DNA from: Bacteroidia bacterium | GTDB taxonomy: Bacteria; Bacteroidota; Bacteroidia; Bacteroidales; Dysgonomonadaceae | Reading direction: 5' to 3' | Length of the DNA: 23,731 nt | Assembly: GCA_025999435.1 (NCBI GenBank) | Contig: BNXH01000027.1 | Location: forward strand, 1 to 23,731 | In this document: positions 6,629 through 15,798 of the stretch, piece by piece | How the letters are laid out: each line of letters opens with the position of its first letter | Position numbering within the stretch: position 1 is the stretch's first letter | Program-made: the position numbers and the translations under genes | The notes under the pieces: model-generated | Databases searched by the model: none | The model's input: only the letters and a program-made list of their open reading frames with translations | Told to the model about the DNA's origin: nothing

Positions 6629-8329
6629 TTAATTTGCCAGCCCTTTAGCTGTCTCCATTAGTCGTACAAACTCGCGGCGGTATCCCTGAATGTCAGATCC
6701 GTATCCTTTTTGGGCAAGGGCTATGGCCTTGTCATAAGAACCATTTCCTTTATACTGAGAATCCTTTACAACCTGTCCGAACATAGCTACAGCAGCAGCG
6801 AATCGGAAATCGTCGGATACGTTGTCCAAATTGTTGTCGATCAGCGGTATTTCTATTTTTTTGCTGGTATCGCTATTCGGTTGTTTGTATCTTAGTTTTA
6901 CGGTTAACAGATCGGGATGCAAACTGTATGAAACAGGGTCAATATTAGTATCTTTTTGATATTTTAGCGGATCTACACTTCCTATAAGATTGCTTTTTAT
7001 ACCAACCGGAATCACTTCATAAAAGGCAGTTACGGTATGTCCTGCACCCATTTCTCCGGCGTCTTTGGTGTCATCATTAAAGTCTTCTTTGTTCAGTAAC
7101 CGGGTTTCATAGCCAACGAGCCTGTAAGCCTGAACTTTCGCCGGATTGAACTCTATCTGCAATTTTACGTCTTTGGCAACTGTATACATGGTTGCTCCGA
7201 ATTCATTTACCAGCACTTTATTTGCTTCCTGCAAATTATCTATATATGCATGGTTCCCGTTTCCGGTTTGCGCCAAGACCTGCATTTTCTTATCTTTATA
7301 GTTACCCATGCCATATCCTAAGATGGAAAGGAATACGCCGCTTTTACGCTCTTGTTCGATCAGTTTTTGCAGTCCATCGTCGCTTGAAACCCCAACATTG
7401 AAATCCCCGTCGGTGCATAGGATAATACGATTATTACCTCCTTTTATAAAGTTCTTTCTCGCTATTTTATAAGCCAGCTGAATTCCATCCCCTCCTGCTG
7501 TAGAGCCTCCCGCCGAAAGATTATCCAGTGCTTCTTTTATTTTTTGCTTATTATTTCCCGGAGTGGAGGATAATACTTCTCCTGCTGCTCCGGCATAAAC
7601 AACAATAGCTACCCGGTCTTTTTCGCGCAGATTATTTACTAACAATTTCAAAGATGATTTCACCAAACCGGGACGTGTAGGGCCCTCCATCGAGCCCGAT
7701 ACATCGATCAGGAATACAAAGTTGGATGCAGGCAGATTATCCCCGGCTATATTTCTTGCCTTAAGACCTATTTTAACCAGCCGGTTTTGATTGTTCCATG
7801 GACAGTTCCCTACTTCGGCTGAAATTTTAACAGGGTCGGAGCCTGTTGGTTCAGGGTAGTTATAGCTAAAATAGTTGATAAGCTCTTCTATACGAATGGC
7901 GTCTTTTTCAGGAAGTGAGCCCCTGTTAATAAATCGTCGCATATTACTGTATGAAGCCGCATCTACGTCTACCGAGAATGTTGAAAGAGGTTCTATTTTT
8001 GCCGGTTGAAATTTGTTTTCAGCAAATTGGCTGTATTCTTCATTCTTGAGTTGGTCGTACTCTGCGTCTGCTATGGAAATCTGCATCTTGCTTTCTAGTA
8101 TTTCTTCGTCGGCAGATATTGTAGGAGGAACAAAATACAAAGCTTTTTTATCTTCGGATATGTCTTCACTGACAATATTATTTTCTGCTTGCATTGGCGC
8201 TTCTTCTATATCCACTATTCTAAATTCGTCTACTTGGTCTGCCGCTTCCGGAGTTTTCTGCTTATTTGTTCCGCATGAGAAAAGAAAGAATGCAGATAAT
8301 ATTACTATTACAGTTTTGTAAGTTTTCAT
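6629..8329 (-). CDS. VWA domain lipoprotein (YfbK-like)
   Basis: A 566-residue protein with an N-terminal lipoprotein signal (MKTYKTVIVILSAFFLFSC, lipid-modified Cys19). A linker region to about 110 is followed by the conserved segment that precedes VWA in YfbK-like proteins (STFSVDVDAASYSNMRRF, INYFSYNYPEP). The VWA domain spans about 200-380 with an intact metal-binding MIDAS site: Asp209-x-Ser211-x-Ser213, Thr277 and Asp307 (LCTDGDF). The C-terminal part (about 390-566) matches the DUF3520-type tail, ending with repeat-like helices such as AIALAQKGYGSDIQGYRREFVRL. It should sit in the envelope and bind a protein partner through a divalent metal. The partner is unknown. Many Bacteroidota homologues carry a carboxypeptidase-regulatory-like domain at the N-terminus; this one does not. 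Confidence 0.88.
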   Translation of the reverse strand: MKTYKTVIVILSAFFLFSCGTNKQKTPEAADQVDEFRIVDIEEAPMQAENNIVSEDISEDKKALYFVPPTISADEEILESKMQISIADAEYDQLKNEEYSQFAENKFQPAKIEPLSTFSVDVDAASYSNMRRFINRGSLPEKDAIRIEELINYFSYNYPEPTGSDPVKISAEVGNCPWNNQNRLVKIGLKARNIAGDNLPASNFVFLIDVSGSMEGPTRPGLVKSSLKLLVNNLREKDRVAIVVYAGAAGEVLSSTPGNNKQKIKEALDNLSAGGSTAGGDGIQLAYKIARKNFIKGGNNRIILCTDGDFNVGVSSDDGLQKLIEQERKSGVFLSILGYGMGNYKDKKMQVLAQTGNGNHAYIDNLQEANKVLVNEFGATMYTVAKDVKLQIEFNPAKVQAYRLVGYETRLLNKEDFNDDTKDAGEMGAGHTVTAFYEVIPVGIKSNLIGSVDPLKYQKDTNIDPVSYSLHPDLLTVKLRYKQPNSDTSKKIEIPLIDNNLDNVSDDFRFAAAVAMFGQVVKDSQYKGNGSYDKAIALAQKGYGSDIQGYRREFVRLMETAKGLAN

Positions 8330-8435
8330 AATCTATCGGTTTTAGGTGAATAATCTTTTCGTTATCAGATAGATTTATTTTCAGATGAAATTCCATAAAA
8401 AGCCGGAGATATTTTATTCATTCTGAAATAAGAAG

Positions 8436-8443
8436 TAACTTTG
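8436..8443 (+). promoter_or_regulatory. -7 element upstream of mnmA
   Basis: TAACTTTG matches TAnnTTTG; a weak TTTA lies 19 nt upstream (8413-8416). A start near 8450 gives a leader of about 58 nt to the ATG at 8509. Confidence 0.45.
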
Positions 8444-8508
8444 TAGCCTTTAAAGAATGGGCTATGGATTGGGGATAAAATAGATCTTTGATTACGGAAA
8501 AAACTGAA

Positions 8509-9582
8509 ATGAAAATAGCGGCATTAGTATCGGGAGGGGTAGACAGTTCTGTAGTTGTGCATCAACTCAAAGAGCAGGGATATGACCCAACGATCTTTTA
8601 TATTCGTATAGGTATGCAGGACGAGCAAGGCTTTATTGACTGTCCTGCCGAAGAAGATATTGAAATCACAACATATATAGCTAAAAAATATGGTTGTAAG
8701 ATGGAAATTGTTTCTTTGCACGAAGAGTATTGGGAAAATGTAGTCAGTTATACTATCGATGCGGTAAAGCGTGGCCTTACACCCAATCCTGATATGATGT
8801 GCAACAAACTGATCAAATTTGGCTGCTTTGAGCAGAAGTGGGGACACGAATTTGATAAAATAGCAACAGGACATTATGCCACTACAACAGAACTGAACGG
8901 AAAGACGTGGCTCTCTACAGCGAAAGACCATGTAAAAGACCAAACTTATTTCCTCGGCCAGATCGATTATTTACAGGTATCGAAGCTAATGTTTCCTATC
9001 GGCGATCTATTGAAAAGCGAAGTGCGTGAAATTGCGGCGCGTGAGGGATTGCCTTCTGCTCAAAGAAAAGATAGCCAGGGTATTTGCTTCTTGGGAAAGA
9101 TAAACTATAATGATTTTATCCGTCGTTATCTGGGTGTACGTACAGGTAAGATCGTGGAACTGGAAACCGGAAAAATTCTGGGTAAACACGAAGGCTACTG
9201 GTTTCATACCATCGGGCAACGCAAAGGATTAGGCTTGAGCGGAGGGCCATGGTTTGTGATCAAAAAAGATACGAAACGTAATATTATCTATGTATCTAAT
9301 GGTTACGATCCGGAAACTCAATATGGGAATGTTGTGAATCTTGCCGGTTTTTCTTTCATCACCGAAGATATATGGGGTGACTTTGAAGGTTCGCGTAACG
9401 TTACATTCAAGATACGTCATACACCGGAATTTACAAAAGGACGGATAGAAAAAATTGGCGATATCTACCGCATCTATTCGGATGATAAAATACAAGGTAT
9501 AGCTGCCGGACAATTTGGGGTAGTTTATGATGCCGGATCAAAATTGTGTATTGGCAGTGGTATGATTGCCAACGAAGAATAG
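8509..9582 (+). CDS. mnmA: tRNA-specific 2-thiouridylase MnmA
   Basis: MnmA adenylates and thiolates uridine 34 of Lys, Glu and Gln tRNAs, giving s2U34. The 357-residue product opens with the PP-loop SGGVDSS at 8-14, has the nucleophilic cysteine in NPDMMCNK (Cys98), and the persulfide cysteine in DSQGICFLG (Cys193). The motif DQTYFLGQ at 145-151 is also present. The C-terminal beta-barrel is complete. An upstream in-frame TTG at 8488 would add seven residues, but [10 protein letters not shown] is the usual family start, so ATG 8509 is chosen. Some Bacteroidales encode two MnmA paralogues; which one this is cannot be decided here. The TRIC gene follows after 63 nt. Confidence 0.95.
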   Translation: MKIAALVSGGVDSSVVVHQLKEQGYDPTIFYIRIGMQDEQGFIDCPAEEDIEITTYIAKKYGCKMEIVSLHEEYWENVVSYTIDAVKRGLTPNPDMMCNKLIKFGCFEQKWGHEFDKIATGHYATTTELNGKTWLSTAKDHVKDQTYFLGQIDYLQVSKLMFPIGDLLKSEVREIAAREGLPSAQRKDSQGICFLGKINYNDFIRRYLGVRTGKIVELETGKILGKHEGYWFHTIGQRKGLGLSGGPWFVIKKDTKRNIIYVSNGYDPETQYGNVVNLAGFSFITEDIWGDFEGSRNVTFKIRHTPEFTKGRIEKIGDIYRIYSDDKIQGIAAGQFGVVYDAGSKLCIGSGMIANEE

Positions 9583-9612
9583 TCAGGTCAATTTGCCAAT
9601 GGCGCGACAAAA

Positions 9613-9640
9613 ACTTATAACTTATCACTCATAACTCATA
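9613..9640. repeat. tandem 7-bp repeat in the TRIC gene leader
   Basis: Four consecutive heptamers: ACTTATA, ACTTATC, ACTCATA, ACTCATA. The array ends five nucleotides before the ATG at 9646, so it occupies the ribosome-landing region of the gene. Confidence 0.85.
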
Positions 9641-9645
9641 AACCC

Positions 9646-10281
9646 ATGTTCCTTTTTGAAGATTTAGCGCAAATACAACTCGTTGATATAATAGAGATTT
9701 TAGGTACTATTGCATTTGCTATCAGTGGTATTCGTTTAGCATCGGCTAAGCGATTCGATTGGTTTGGCGCCATTGTTATTGGATTTGTAACAGCTACAGG
9801 AGGTGGGACACTTCGCGATTTATTATTAGACGTCCCTCCTTTCTGGATGCAGGCGAGCCGTTATATTTGGTGTACATTGCTTGCATTTATTATAGTTCTC
9901 TGTTTCAGAAAATATCTGGTTCATCTCAATAATACCATATTCTGGTTCGACTGTATAGGGCTAGGATTGTTCGTTGTAGTAGGATATGAAAAAGCTATGG
10001 CTTTAGAATACCCGGTTTGGGTGTGTGTGTCTATGGCTACTATAACCGGTATTGTCGGTGGTATGGTCAGAGATATTCTGATTAACGAAGTTCCGATTAT
10101 TTTTACACAGGAATTGTATGCCGTTGCTTGTATTTTAGGCGGAATATTGTTCAGTGTGCTGACTTATTTGCAGGTGGACTTAGTAATTACAGAAATAGCG
10201 ACAGCCGTATTTGTTGTCGTTGTCAGGGTTATTGCTACAAGATACCATTTAAAACTTCCGGTACTTAAAGGAGAAGACTGA
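9646..10281 (+). CDS. TRIC cation channel family protein (YicG-like)
   Basis: A 211-residue inner-membrane protein made almost wholly of hydrophobic helices (about seven), built as an inverted duplication. Each half carries the family's glycine motif: TATGGGTLRDLL at about 49-60 and TGIVGGMVRDIL at about 134-145. These GG-x-x-RD motifs mark the family once called UPF0126, now recognised as the prokaryotic relatives of trimeric intracellular cation channels that conduct mainly potassium. The length is typical. It lies 63 nt after mnmA, possibly in the same transcript, and converges on the MerR gene with only 18 nt between the stop codons. The physiological role in bacteria is not established. 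Confidence 0.9.
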   Translation: MFLFEDLAQIQLVDIIEILGTIAFAISGIRLASAKRFDWFGAIVIGFVTATGGGTLRDLLLDVPPFWMQASRYIWCTLLAFIIVLCFRKYLVHLNNTIFWFDCIGLGLFVVVGYEKAMALEYPVWVCVSMATITGIVGGMVRDILINEVPIIFTQELYAVACILGGILFSVLTYLQVDLVITEIATAVFVVVVRVIATRYHLKLPVLKGED

Positions 10282-10299
10282 TATAATGAGACAGGTAAA

Positions 10300-10641
10300 T
10301 CAGCTGTCAAACTCGCTTTCCAGGTCTTCCAGTTCTTTTTTTATTTGTTCCAGCCTGTTTATAACCTGTATTTTGCGGGTTTCTTCATCCCGTTTTTGCT
10401 TGAGCGTTTGTCTGGCGCCTTCCAGGGTCAATCCTTTTTCCTTGACCAGATGGTACACGATTGCAATATTTTCAATATCATCTTTTGTGTATTGACGGGT
10501 TCCACCTTCTGTTTTTCGTGGATTAATAATGTCGAATTCGCTTTCCCAAAAGCGCAGCAAAGACTCATTTACATTGAAATGAGCAGCAACTTCCTTTACG
10601 GAATAATATAGACGATTACTCTTTTCGAAATCTATTCTCAT
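10300..10641 (-). CDS. MerR family transcriptional regulator
   Basis: A 113-residue protein with a winged-helix MerR domain at about 10-80: the recognition part is YSVKEVAAHFNVNESLLRFW followed by the wing RKTEGGTRQYTKDDIENI. The C-terminus is a short coiled coil (about 80-110, rich in K, E and L). There is no effector domain and no metal-binding cysteine set, so it is a minimal MerR-type DNA-binding protein rather than a metal sensor. It is transcribed after the M23 peptidase gene with a 45-nt gap filled by heptamer repeats, an arrangement I recall in other Bacteroidales. Its target is unknown. Confidence 0.85.
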   Translation of the reverse strand: MRIDFEKSNRLYYSVKEVAAHFNVNESLLRFWESEFDIINPRKTEGGTRQYTKDDIENIAIVYHLVKEKGLTLEGARQTLKQKRDEETRKIQVINRLEQIKKELEDLESEFDS

Positions 10642-10655
10642 TATTAAACTTATTG

Positions 10656-10683
10656 TTGACTGCTCACTGTTGACTGTTGACTG
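10656..10683. repeat. tandem 7-bp repeat between M23 and merR-like genes
   Basis: Four heptamers on the plus strand: TTGACTG, CTCACTG, TTGACTG, TTGACTG (CAGTCAA when read along the local genes). The block fills most of the 45-nt gap between the M23 stop codon and the MerR start. The same heptamer recurs at 23526-23539. Confidence 0.85.
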
Positions 10684-10686
10684 AAA

Positions 10687-11658
10687 TCAATCCATTACCT
10701 GTCCGTGATTAGCCGCTATTTGCAACATTTTATCATATTCTTTAGGGCTCAGATCCATAAAGTAATATTTAGCAGGGTTGTCCGGCTGTCCTTTTACTTG
10801 TACCTCGTAGTGAAGATGCGGTCCTGTTGACTTTCCTGTGTTTCCCACCTCTCCGATAAGTTCGCCACGTACAACCTTTTGTCCTGCCCGGACTTTATAT
10901 TCATTCAGGTGGGCATAAAGAGTTTCATAACCGTATCCATGATCGATAATAATACATTTACCGTATCCCTGTTTCCAGTCGGCAAGAGTTACTGTTCCAT
11001 CAGCAGTAACATATACCGGAGTTCCGACGTTTGCACTAAAGTCCATCCCCGCATGAAAACGGGCAGTACCATAGATAGGGTCTATGCGCATACCATATCC
11101 CGAAGCCAGCTGTTTCAGGTATCTGTCCGGTACAGGTTGTATACTTGGTATATGTTTGAGCCGGTCTTTCTGTGTTTTGGCCAGTTCCAATACTTCATCG
11201 AAAGAGTTGGATTGTATATATATTTGCCTGGAAATATAATCCATTTTCTTGGAAGTCTGTATTATCAGGTCTGCGCTCGATAATTCTGTCAGATAATCGT
11301 ACCGGCTGGCTCCCCCCACCCCTGAACTACGGATAGATAAAGGTATGGGGTCTGCGTGGAATATGGCGCGATATAGATTATCGTCACGTTGTTGTATATC
11401 TTTTAAAACATTTGCAGCCTCATTCATGCGTCTCGAAAGTAACTCGTATTGAGCATCTTTCAGTTTATCCTTCTTCTTTTGCTCTTCTCCCCATGGAGTC
11501 CCTACAAAATAAATAAATGCGATCAGAGCTCCGATACCAACAATGATACCTGATATGAGATGCCGGAAAACAGTGAAGATTTTATCCTTCAGGCTAGGAT
11601 AAATTCTTTCATATGTGAGATTCTGTGGATTGTATCGGTAATATACCTTGCGCTTCAT
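10687..11658 (-). CDS. M23 family metallopeptidase (LytM-type), membrane anchored
   Basis: A 323-residue protein with a cytosolic basic N-terminus, one membrane helix at about 33-52, a coiled-coil stretch (about 57-95) and a C-terminal LytM/M23 domain (about 185-300). The zinc ligands and catalytic histidines are present: His202 and Asp206 (HAGMD), His250 (LYAH) and His281/His283 (GPHLHYEV). The domain is therefore predicted to be an active endopeptidase that cuts peptidoglycan cross-bridges or stems at the outer face of the inner membrane. A consensus promoter drives it away from alaS, and the small MerR gene lies downstream in the same orientation. The cell-wall target is inferred from the family. 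Confidence 0.9.
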   Translation of the reverse strand: MKRKVYYRYNPQNLTYERIYPSLKDKIFTVFRHLISGIIVGIGALIAFIYFVGTPWGEEQKKKDKLKDAQYELLSRRMNEAANVLKDIQQRDDNLYRAIFHADPIPLSIRSSGVGGASRYDYLTELSSADLIIQTSKKMDYISRQIYIQSNSFDEVLELAKTQKDRLKHIPSIQPVPDRYLKQLASGYGMRIDPIYGTARFHAGMDFSANVGTPVYVTADGTVTLADWKQGYGKCIIIDHGYGYETLYAHLNEYKVRAGQKVVRGELIGEVGNTGKSTGPHLHYEVQVKGQPDNPAKYYFMDLSPKEYDKMLQIAANHGQVMD

Positions 11659-11694
11659 TATTTAAAATCGTGATAATTATAGCCACGAGTTCAA

Positions 11695-11726
11695 CAAAAG
11701 TAAAGTTTTTGAACTATTTTTGCAAA
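11695..11726 (-). promoter_or_regulatory. promoter of the M23 gene
   Basis: On the minus strand TTTG (11726-11723) and TACTTTTG (11702-11695) are exactly 20 nt apart, a full consensus match. The start would be near 11688, leaving a leader of about 30 nt. Confidence 0.75.
11715..11722 (+). promoter_or_regulatory. possible -7 element of alaS
   Basis: TATTTTTG matches TAnnTTTG on the plus strand, but no clear TTTG lies 19-21 nt upstream. It falls inside the spacer of the divergent M23 promoter, so both polymerases could not bind at once. A start near 11728 would give a leader of about 110 nt. Confidence 0.4.
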
Positions 11727-11838
11727 TTGAAAAGGCTAATCTGTAAATTAGAAAATGTGAAAATTGGCAAATTATCAATAAAACAATCAGAAATTCGTTT
11801 TCAAATTAGCTAATTCCCAAATTTACTAATAAAAAAAT
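11721..11838. repeat. degenerate A/T-rich heptad stretch in the alaS leader
   Basis: The first 42 nt divide into seven-base words of similar form (TGCAAAT, TGAAAAG, GCTAATC, TGTAAAT, TAGAAAA, TGTGAAA). Later pieces (CAAATTAGCTAATTCCCAAAT) echo them. The periodicity is degenerate and may partly reflect simple A/T-rich composition. Confidence 0.4.
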
Positions 11839-14454
11839 ATGATGACTTCCAAAGAGATCCGAGAATCGTTCAAATCGTTTTTTGCTTCTAAAGGGCACCA
11901 GATTGTAGCGTCTGCGCCTATGGTTATAAAGGGTGATCCTACTCTAATGTTTACGAACGCGGGTATGAATCAGTTTAAAGATATTATACTGGGTAATGCC
12001 CCTGTAAAATATCCGCGTGTAGCAGACTCTCAAAAATGCCTTCGCGTAAGTGGAAAGCATAACGACCTGGAAGAAGTAGGGCACGATACATATCATCACA
12101 CCATGTTCGAGATGCTTGGAAACTGGTCTTTCGGAGATTATTTCAAAAAAGAAGCGATAGAATGGGCATGGGAGTATCTGACCGAGGTGCTAAAACTGGA
12201 TAAAGATCGCTTGTATGTTACCGTTTTTGAAGGAAGTCCGGAAGAAGGACTTAGCAGAGATGATGAAGCGGCCGGATATTGGGAAAAATATTTACCCCAA
12301 GAAAGGATTCTGAATGGAAATAAGAAAGATAACTTTTGGGAAATGGGTGATACAGGCCCATGCGGCCCTTGTTCGGAGATACATATAGATATCCGTTCTG
12401 ATGAAGAACGGGCAAAAATAGATGGAGCTACATTAGTAAATAAAGATCCGGATGTGATAGAAATCTGGAATCTTGTGTTTATGCAATATAATAGAAAGGC
12501 TGATAAATCATTAGAACCTCTTCCTGCGAAAGTGATCGATACAGGTATGGGATTTGAACGTCTGTGTATGGCCGTGCAAGGCAAAGTATCGAACTATGAT
12601 ACCGATGTTTTTCAAACTATAATTAAAGCCATTGCTGAATTGACCGGATATAAATATGGGCAAGACAATAAAACGGATATTGCTATGCGTGTGATTGCCG
12701 ACCATGTTCGTACTATTGCGTTCTCTATTACTGACGGACAACTGCCATCGAATGCCAAGGCCGGTTATGTGATCCGCCGTATTCTTCGCCGTGCTGTACG
12801 CTATGGTTACACATTCCTTGGTCAGCACAAATCATTTATGTATAAGTTGATCCCTGCATTAATAGAAACTATGGGGGATGCTTATCCGGAACTTGTTCAG
12901 CAACAGACTCTGATAGAAAAAGTAATGAAGGAAGAGGAAGAATCTTTCCTTCGTACACTTGAAATCGGTATCAAATTATTGGATAAACAAATTGCTGATA
13001 GCAAAGCTAAAAATTCTACTATATTAAGTGGAACAGATGCTTTTACTTTGTACGATACATATGGTTTTCCCCTCGATCTGACAGAACTTATCTTGCGTGA
13101 AAATGGAATGAAAGTCGATCAGAAAGGCTTTGACGCAGAAATGCAGAAACAAAAAGATCGTGCCCGTAATGCTGCTGCTGTGGAAACCGAGGACTGGGTT
13201 GTGCTGAAAGAAGGCAATACAGAGTTTCTAGGATATGATTTCACAGAATGTGAAACAGAAATACTTCGTTACCGTAAAGTAAAACAAAAGAATAACGAGT
13301 TCTTTCAGATTGTGCTTAGTCAGACTCCGTTTTATGCAGAAATGGGTGGTCAGGTAGGAGACAGCGGTTGGCTGATTCACGATGAGGACAAAATAGAAAT
13401 AACAGATACGAAACGCGAAAATAACTTGGCCGTACATCTGTCCAAAAAGCTACCACAAGATGTGACCGCGACATTCATAGCCCGTATCAATACTCATAAC
13501 CGTACTGCGACAGAATGTAATCATACGGCTACGCACCTGTTGCATGAGGCTTTGCGGGAAATACTGGGTACGCATGTAGAACAAAAAGGATCTTTTGTTT
13601 CCCCTTCTGTTCTTCGTTTCGATTTCTCCCATTACCAAAAACTGACAGATGAGGAGATCCGTAAAGTGGAGCGTCTTGTCACCGCTAAAATCAGAGAAGA
13701 TATATCCCGTGTCGAAAACCGTCATGTTCCTATTGAAGAGGCTAAGATGATGGGGGCAATGGCTCTCTTTGGTGAAAAATATGGAGATGATGTACGTGTG
13801 ATTCGCTTTGGCGATTCAGTCGAGCTTTGTGGGGGAACTCATATTTCTTCCACCGGCCGTATAGGTTCGTTCCGCGTTATCAATGAAAGCTCTATTGCTG
13901 CCGGTATACGCCGCGTAGAGGCCATTACGGCTGAGGTATGTGAAGATTATTTCTATACGCAACAGGATATACTGACAGAGATGAAATCTTTACTGAATAA
14001 TGCTCCCAACCTGGCGCAAACCCTTCGCAAGTTCTTTGAAGAAAACAGCGACCTGAAAAAGCAAATGGAAGAGTATGTAAAGGAAAAAACTGTTCAGATA
14101 AAAGAATTGATAATAAAGAAAAAGCAAATAGTTAACGGCATAGATGTATTTGTTTTGACAAACTCCGTTCCCGCGGAAATAGTGAAAGATATTGCATTTC
14201 AGATCAAAGGCCAGTTCCCCGGCAATAGTGTATTTATAGGAGCTACCAATGCCGAAAATAAACCTCTGCTTACAGTTATGCTCAGCGATGATCTGGTAAA
14301 GGATCATGGCCTGAATGCTTCTCAATTAGTCAGGGATGCTGCTAAACATATTCAAGGAGGCGGTGGAGGCCAGCCGCACTTTGCCACAGCCGGAGGTAAG
14401 AATTCTGAGGGCTTATCAAATGCTTTAAACGAAATTATAAGTAAGATAAAATAA
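11839..14454 (+). CDS. alaS: alanine--tRNA ligase
   Basis: AlaS charges tRNA-Ala and edits mischarged Ser and Gly. The 871-residue product is full length. The catalytic domain opens with [12 protein letters not shown] and carries the class II motifs ([22 protein letters not shown] near 67-88). The editing domain has the zinc-binding set HTATH (His562, His566) and CGGTH (Cys664, His668). The C-Ala domain ends with the glycine-rich [15 protein letters not shown]. Two ATG codons are adjacent at 11839 and 11842 and either could be used. The gene is divergent from the M23 peptidase and is closed by a strong hairpin terminator. No motif is missing. Confidence 0.97.
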   Translation: MMTSKEIRESFKSFFASKGHQIVASAPMVIKGDPTLMFTNAGMNQFKDIILGNAPVKYPRVADSQKCLRVSGKHNDLEEVGHDTYHHTMFEMLGNWSFGDYFKKEAIEWAWEYLTEVLKLDKDRLYVTVFEGSPEEGLSRDDEAAGYWEKYLPQERILNGNKKDNFWEMGDTGPCGPCSEIHIDIRSDEERAKIDGATLVNKDPDVIEIWNLVFMQYNRKADKSLEPLPAKVIDTGMGFERLCMAVQGKVSNYDTDVFQTIIKAIAELTGYKYGQDNKTDIAMRVIADHVRTIAFSITDGQLPSNAKAGYVIRRILRRAVRYGYTFLGQHKSFMYKLIPALIETMGDAYPELVQQQTLIEKVMKEEEESFLRTLEIGIKLLDKQIADSKAKNSTILSGTDAFTLYDTYGFPLDLTELILRENGMKVDQKGFDAEMQKQKDRARNAAAVETEDWVVLKEGNTEFLGYDFTECETEILRYRKVKQKNNEFFQIVLSQTPFYAEMGGQVGDSGWLIHDEDKIEITDTKRENNLAVHLSKKLPQDVTATFIARINTHNRTATECNHTATHLLHEALREILGTHVEQKGSFVSPSVLRFDFSHYQKLTDEEIRKVERLVTAKIREDISRVENRHVPIEEAKMMGAMALFGEKYGDDVRVIRFGDSVELCGGTHISSTGRIGSFRVINESSIAAGIRRVEAITAEVCEDYFYTQQDILTEMKSLLNNAPNLAQTLRKFFEENSDLKKQMEEYVKEKTVQIKELIIKKKQIVNGIDVFVLTNSVPAEIVKDIAFQIKGQFPGNSVFIGATNAENKPLLTVMLSDDLVKDHGLNASQLVRDAAKHIQGGGGGQPHFATAGGKNSEGLSNALNEIISKIK

Positions 14455-14465
14455 ATCGTCATATT

Positions 14466-14498
14466 AAAATAGCAGAATCTTAAGATTCTGCTATTTTT
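14466..14498 (+). terminator. terminator after alaS
   Basis: AAAATAGCAGAATC (14466-14479) and GATTCTGCTATTTT (14484-14497) form a perfect 14-bp stem with a TTAA loop, running into a short T-tract. The flanking A and T runs make it able to work in both directions. Confidence 0.85.
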
Positions 14499-14499
14499 G
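14492..14499 (+). promoter_or_regulatory. possible -7 element of the 14525 gene
   Basis: TATTTTTG matches TAnnTTTG and is built from the T-tract of the alaS terminator. No -33 TTTG is visible because the terminator stem occupies that place. The same 14 bases (TATTTTTGCATATA) occur at the promoter of the next gene on the other strand. Confidence 0.35.
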
Positions 14500-14524
14500 C
14501 ATATAGGAACCTAATATTTATACT

Positions 14525-15259
14525 ATGAAACAAACACTTATCCTTACATTAAGCTTGCTTTTGGTTTTTCCTGTCTATAGCCAATCCGGAATAAAAGAAT
14601 ATAGAAAATTTCATCTATCCATTAATGCCGGATGGGATTTTGTGCAGGGTACATCGAATACTACTTTTTCCGACGATTTTACACTTCCTCTTACCAAAAA
14701 AGGATTTACTCCGGGGATTGATGCCGCCTACTTTTTTACGAAAAACTATGGTATAGGTGTAAAATATCGGTTTTACAAAGCGAGTAGAGAATCCTCATCT
14801 ATCTTTGAATATACAGAGCAGAAGTTTGAGAAGCCTGTATATCAATATAATAATAATTCTTTTGAGGAAACAAATCATATGGTCGGTCCCGCGTTTTTTG
14901 CCCGATGGTCTTTAGGTGATTCTAGATGGCTAGTTTCAACGAATGCCGGGGTGGTTTATGTACATAATCAAATATCAAAAATACAAAGAAAAGAATATTA
15001 TAATTTTATCGATATAGATGGATTTATCTCTTATCCTCCAGATTTTCCTCAAGATAAGAGAATGGGTTATAGTGACCTTTCAGGAAATACTATCGGTCTT
15101 ACTTTATCGGCAGGTATTCGTTATCAGATCTTTCCATTTCTAGGTGCGGGGATATCGGCGAATGGGCTTTTTGCTTCCATATCAAAAATGGAGCAAGCAG
15201 ATGTTTCTCGTAAGATAAACAGGATAGGTGTTTCGGCTGCAATAGATTTCAGCTTTTAG
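14525..15259 (+). CDS. outer-membrane beta-barrel protein
   Basis: A 244-residue protein with a clear signal peptide (MKQTLILTLSLLLVFPVYS, probable cleavage before Gln20). The mature part alternates short amphipathic strands and polar turns (KFHLSINAGWDF, GFTPGIDAAYFFTKNYGIGVKYRFY, TIGLTLSAGIRYQIFPFLGAGISA) and ends in phenylalanine (AAIDFSF). This is the pattern of a small porin-like or OmpX/OmpW-like barrel with about eight strands. No T9SS C-terminal sorting domain, lipobox or enzyme motif is present. It converges on another candidate barrel gene with 8 nt between stop codons. Function unknown; a structural or adhesin-like envelope role is possible. Confidence 0.75.
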   Translation: MKQTLILTLSLLLVFPVYSQSGIKEYRKFHLSINAGWDFVQGTSNTTFSDDFTLPLTKKGFTPGIDAAYFFTKNYGIGVKYRFYKASRESSSIFEYTEQKFEKPVYQYNNNSFEETNHMVGPAFFARWSLGDSRWLVSTNAGVVYVHNQISKIQRKEYYNFIDIDGFISYPPDFPQDKRMGYSDLSGNTIGLTLSAGIRYQIFPFLGAGISANGLFASISKMEQADVSRKINRIGVSAAIDFSF

Positions 15260-15267
15260 TAAAATTT

Positions 15268-15777
15268 TTACCAGATTCTTGTTTTCACAAATCCTTTTAG
15301 TGTACCCATTCCTATGGAGACACCTGTACGTATGAAGAATTGTTCTTTTCCGGCTGTGACATTAAAATCGTAACCTGCTTTTACGAAAAAGAATTTGTAA
15401 TCAAAATATACGTTTGGGGTGATAACAATACCATCTTCACCATGCCTGAAATTGAAAAGATATCCTGCGTCGCACCCTACAAGAAATGTACATTTATTAC
15501 TATTGAAAAGCGATTCGCTGAGGAATGATGTTAATTGTATAGGTTTAATATTTAATCCTGCGACAGGAGAACTTCCTCCGGTGTAGTCTATTCCGCTCGA
15601 TACAAAAGAATTTAAAGGGTTCTTTTTGTGCCAAACGGGGAAAGAGGCGCCGGCTGCAAACTGGAAATCATTTCCTTTACCTTTGGCGTCGGCATATTGG
15701 ATTCCGGCGCCAATGAATTGTGCCGAACAAGCAAGAGGTAGTATTAAGAATAGAAGTACTATTTTTATTATTTTCAT
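15268..15777 (-). CDS. small secreted, probable outer-membrane beta-barrel protein
   Basis: The 169-residue product has a signal peptide (MKIIKIVLLFLILPLACSA, cleavage before Gln20; the Cys is not in a proper lipobox). Alternating strands follow, such as FIGAGIQYADAKG, DFQFAAGASFPVW, FFFVKAGYDFNVTAG and FFIRTGVSIGMGTLKG. It looks like a small barrel of the kind common in Bacteroidota. An upstream in-frame ATG at 15801 would add eight polar residues, but that codon overlaps the -7 promoter element, so transcription must begin downstream of it; ATG 15777 also starts a proper signal peptide. Function unknown. It is not clearly paralogous to its convergent neighbour. Confidence 0.7.
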   Translation of the reverse strand: MKIIKIVLLFLILPLACSAQFIGAGIQYADAKGKGNDFQFAAGASFPVWHKKNPLNSFVSSGIDYTGGSSPVAGLNIKPIQLTSFLSESLFNSNKCTFLVGCDAGYLFNFRHGEDGIVITPNVYFDYKFFFVKAGYDFNVTAGKEQFFIRTGVSIGMGTLKGFVKTRIW

Positions 15778-15798
15778 TTGTATCGCTTGATTTATATG

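Noticed and set aside
8488..8508. TTG start giving a longer MnmA
   Set aside because: The extra seven residues precede the normal family start [10 protein letters not shown], and an ATG exists at 8509.
14525..15777. T9SS cargo or SusC/SusD pair
   Set aside because: Neither convergent protein has a C-terminal sorting domain, TonB plug or SusD features; both are small barrels.
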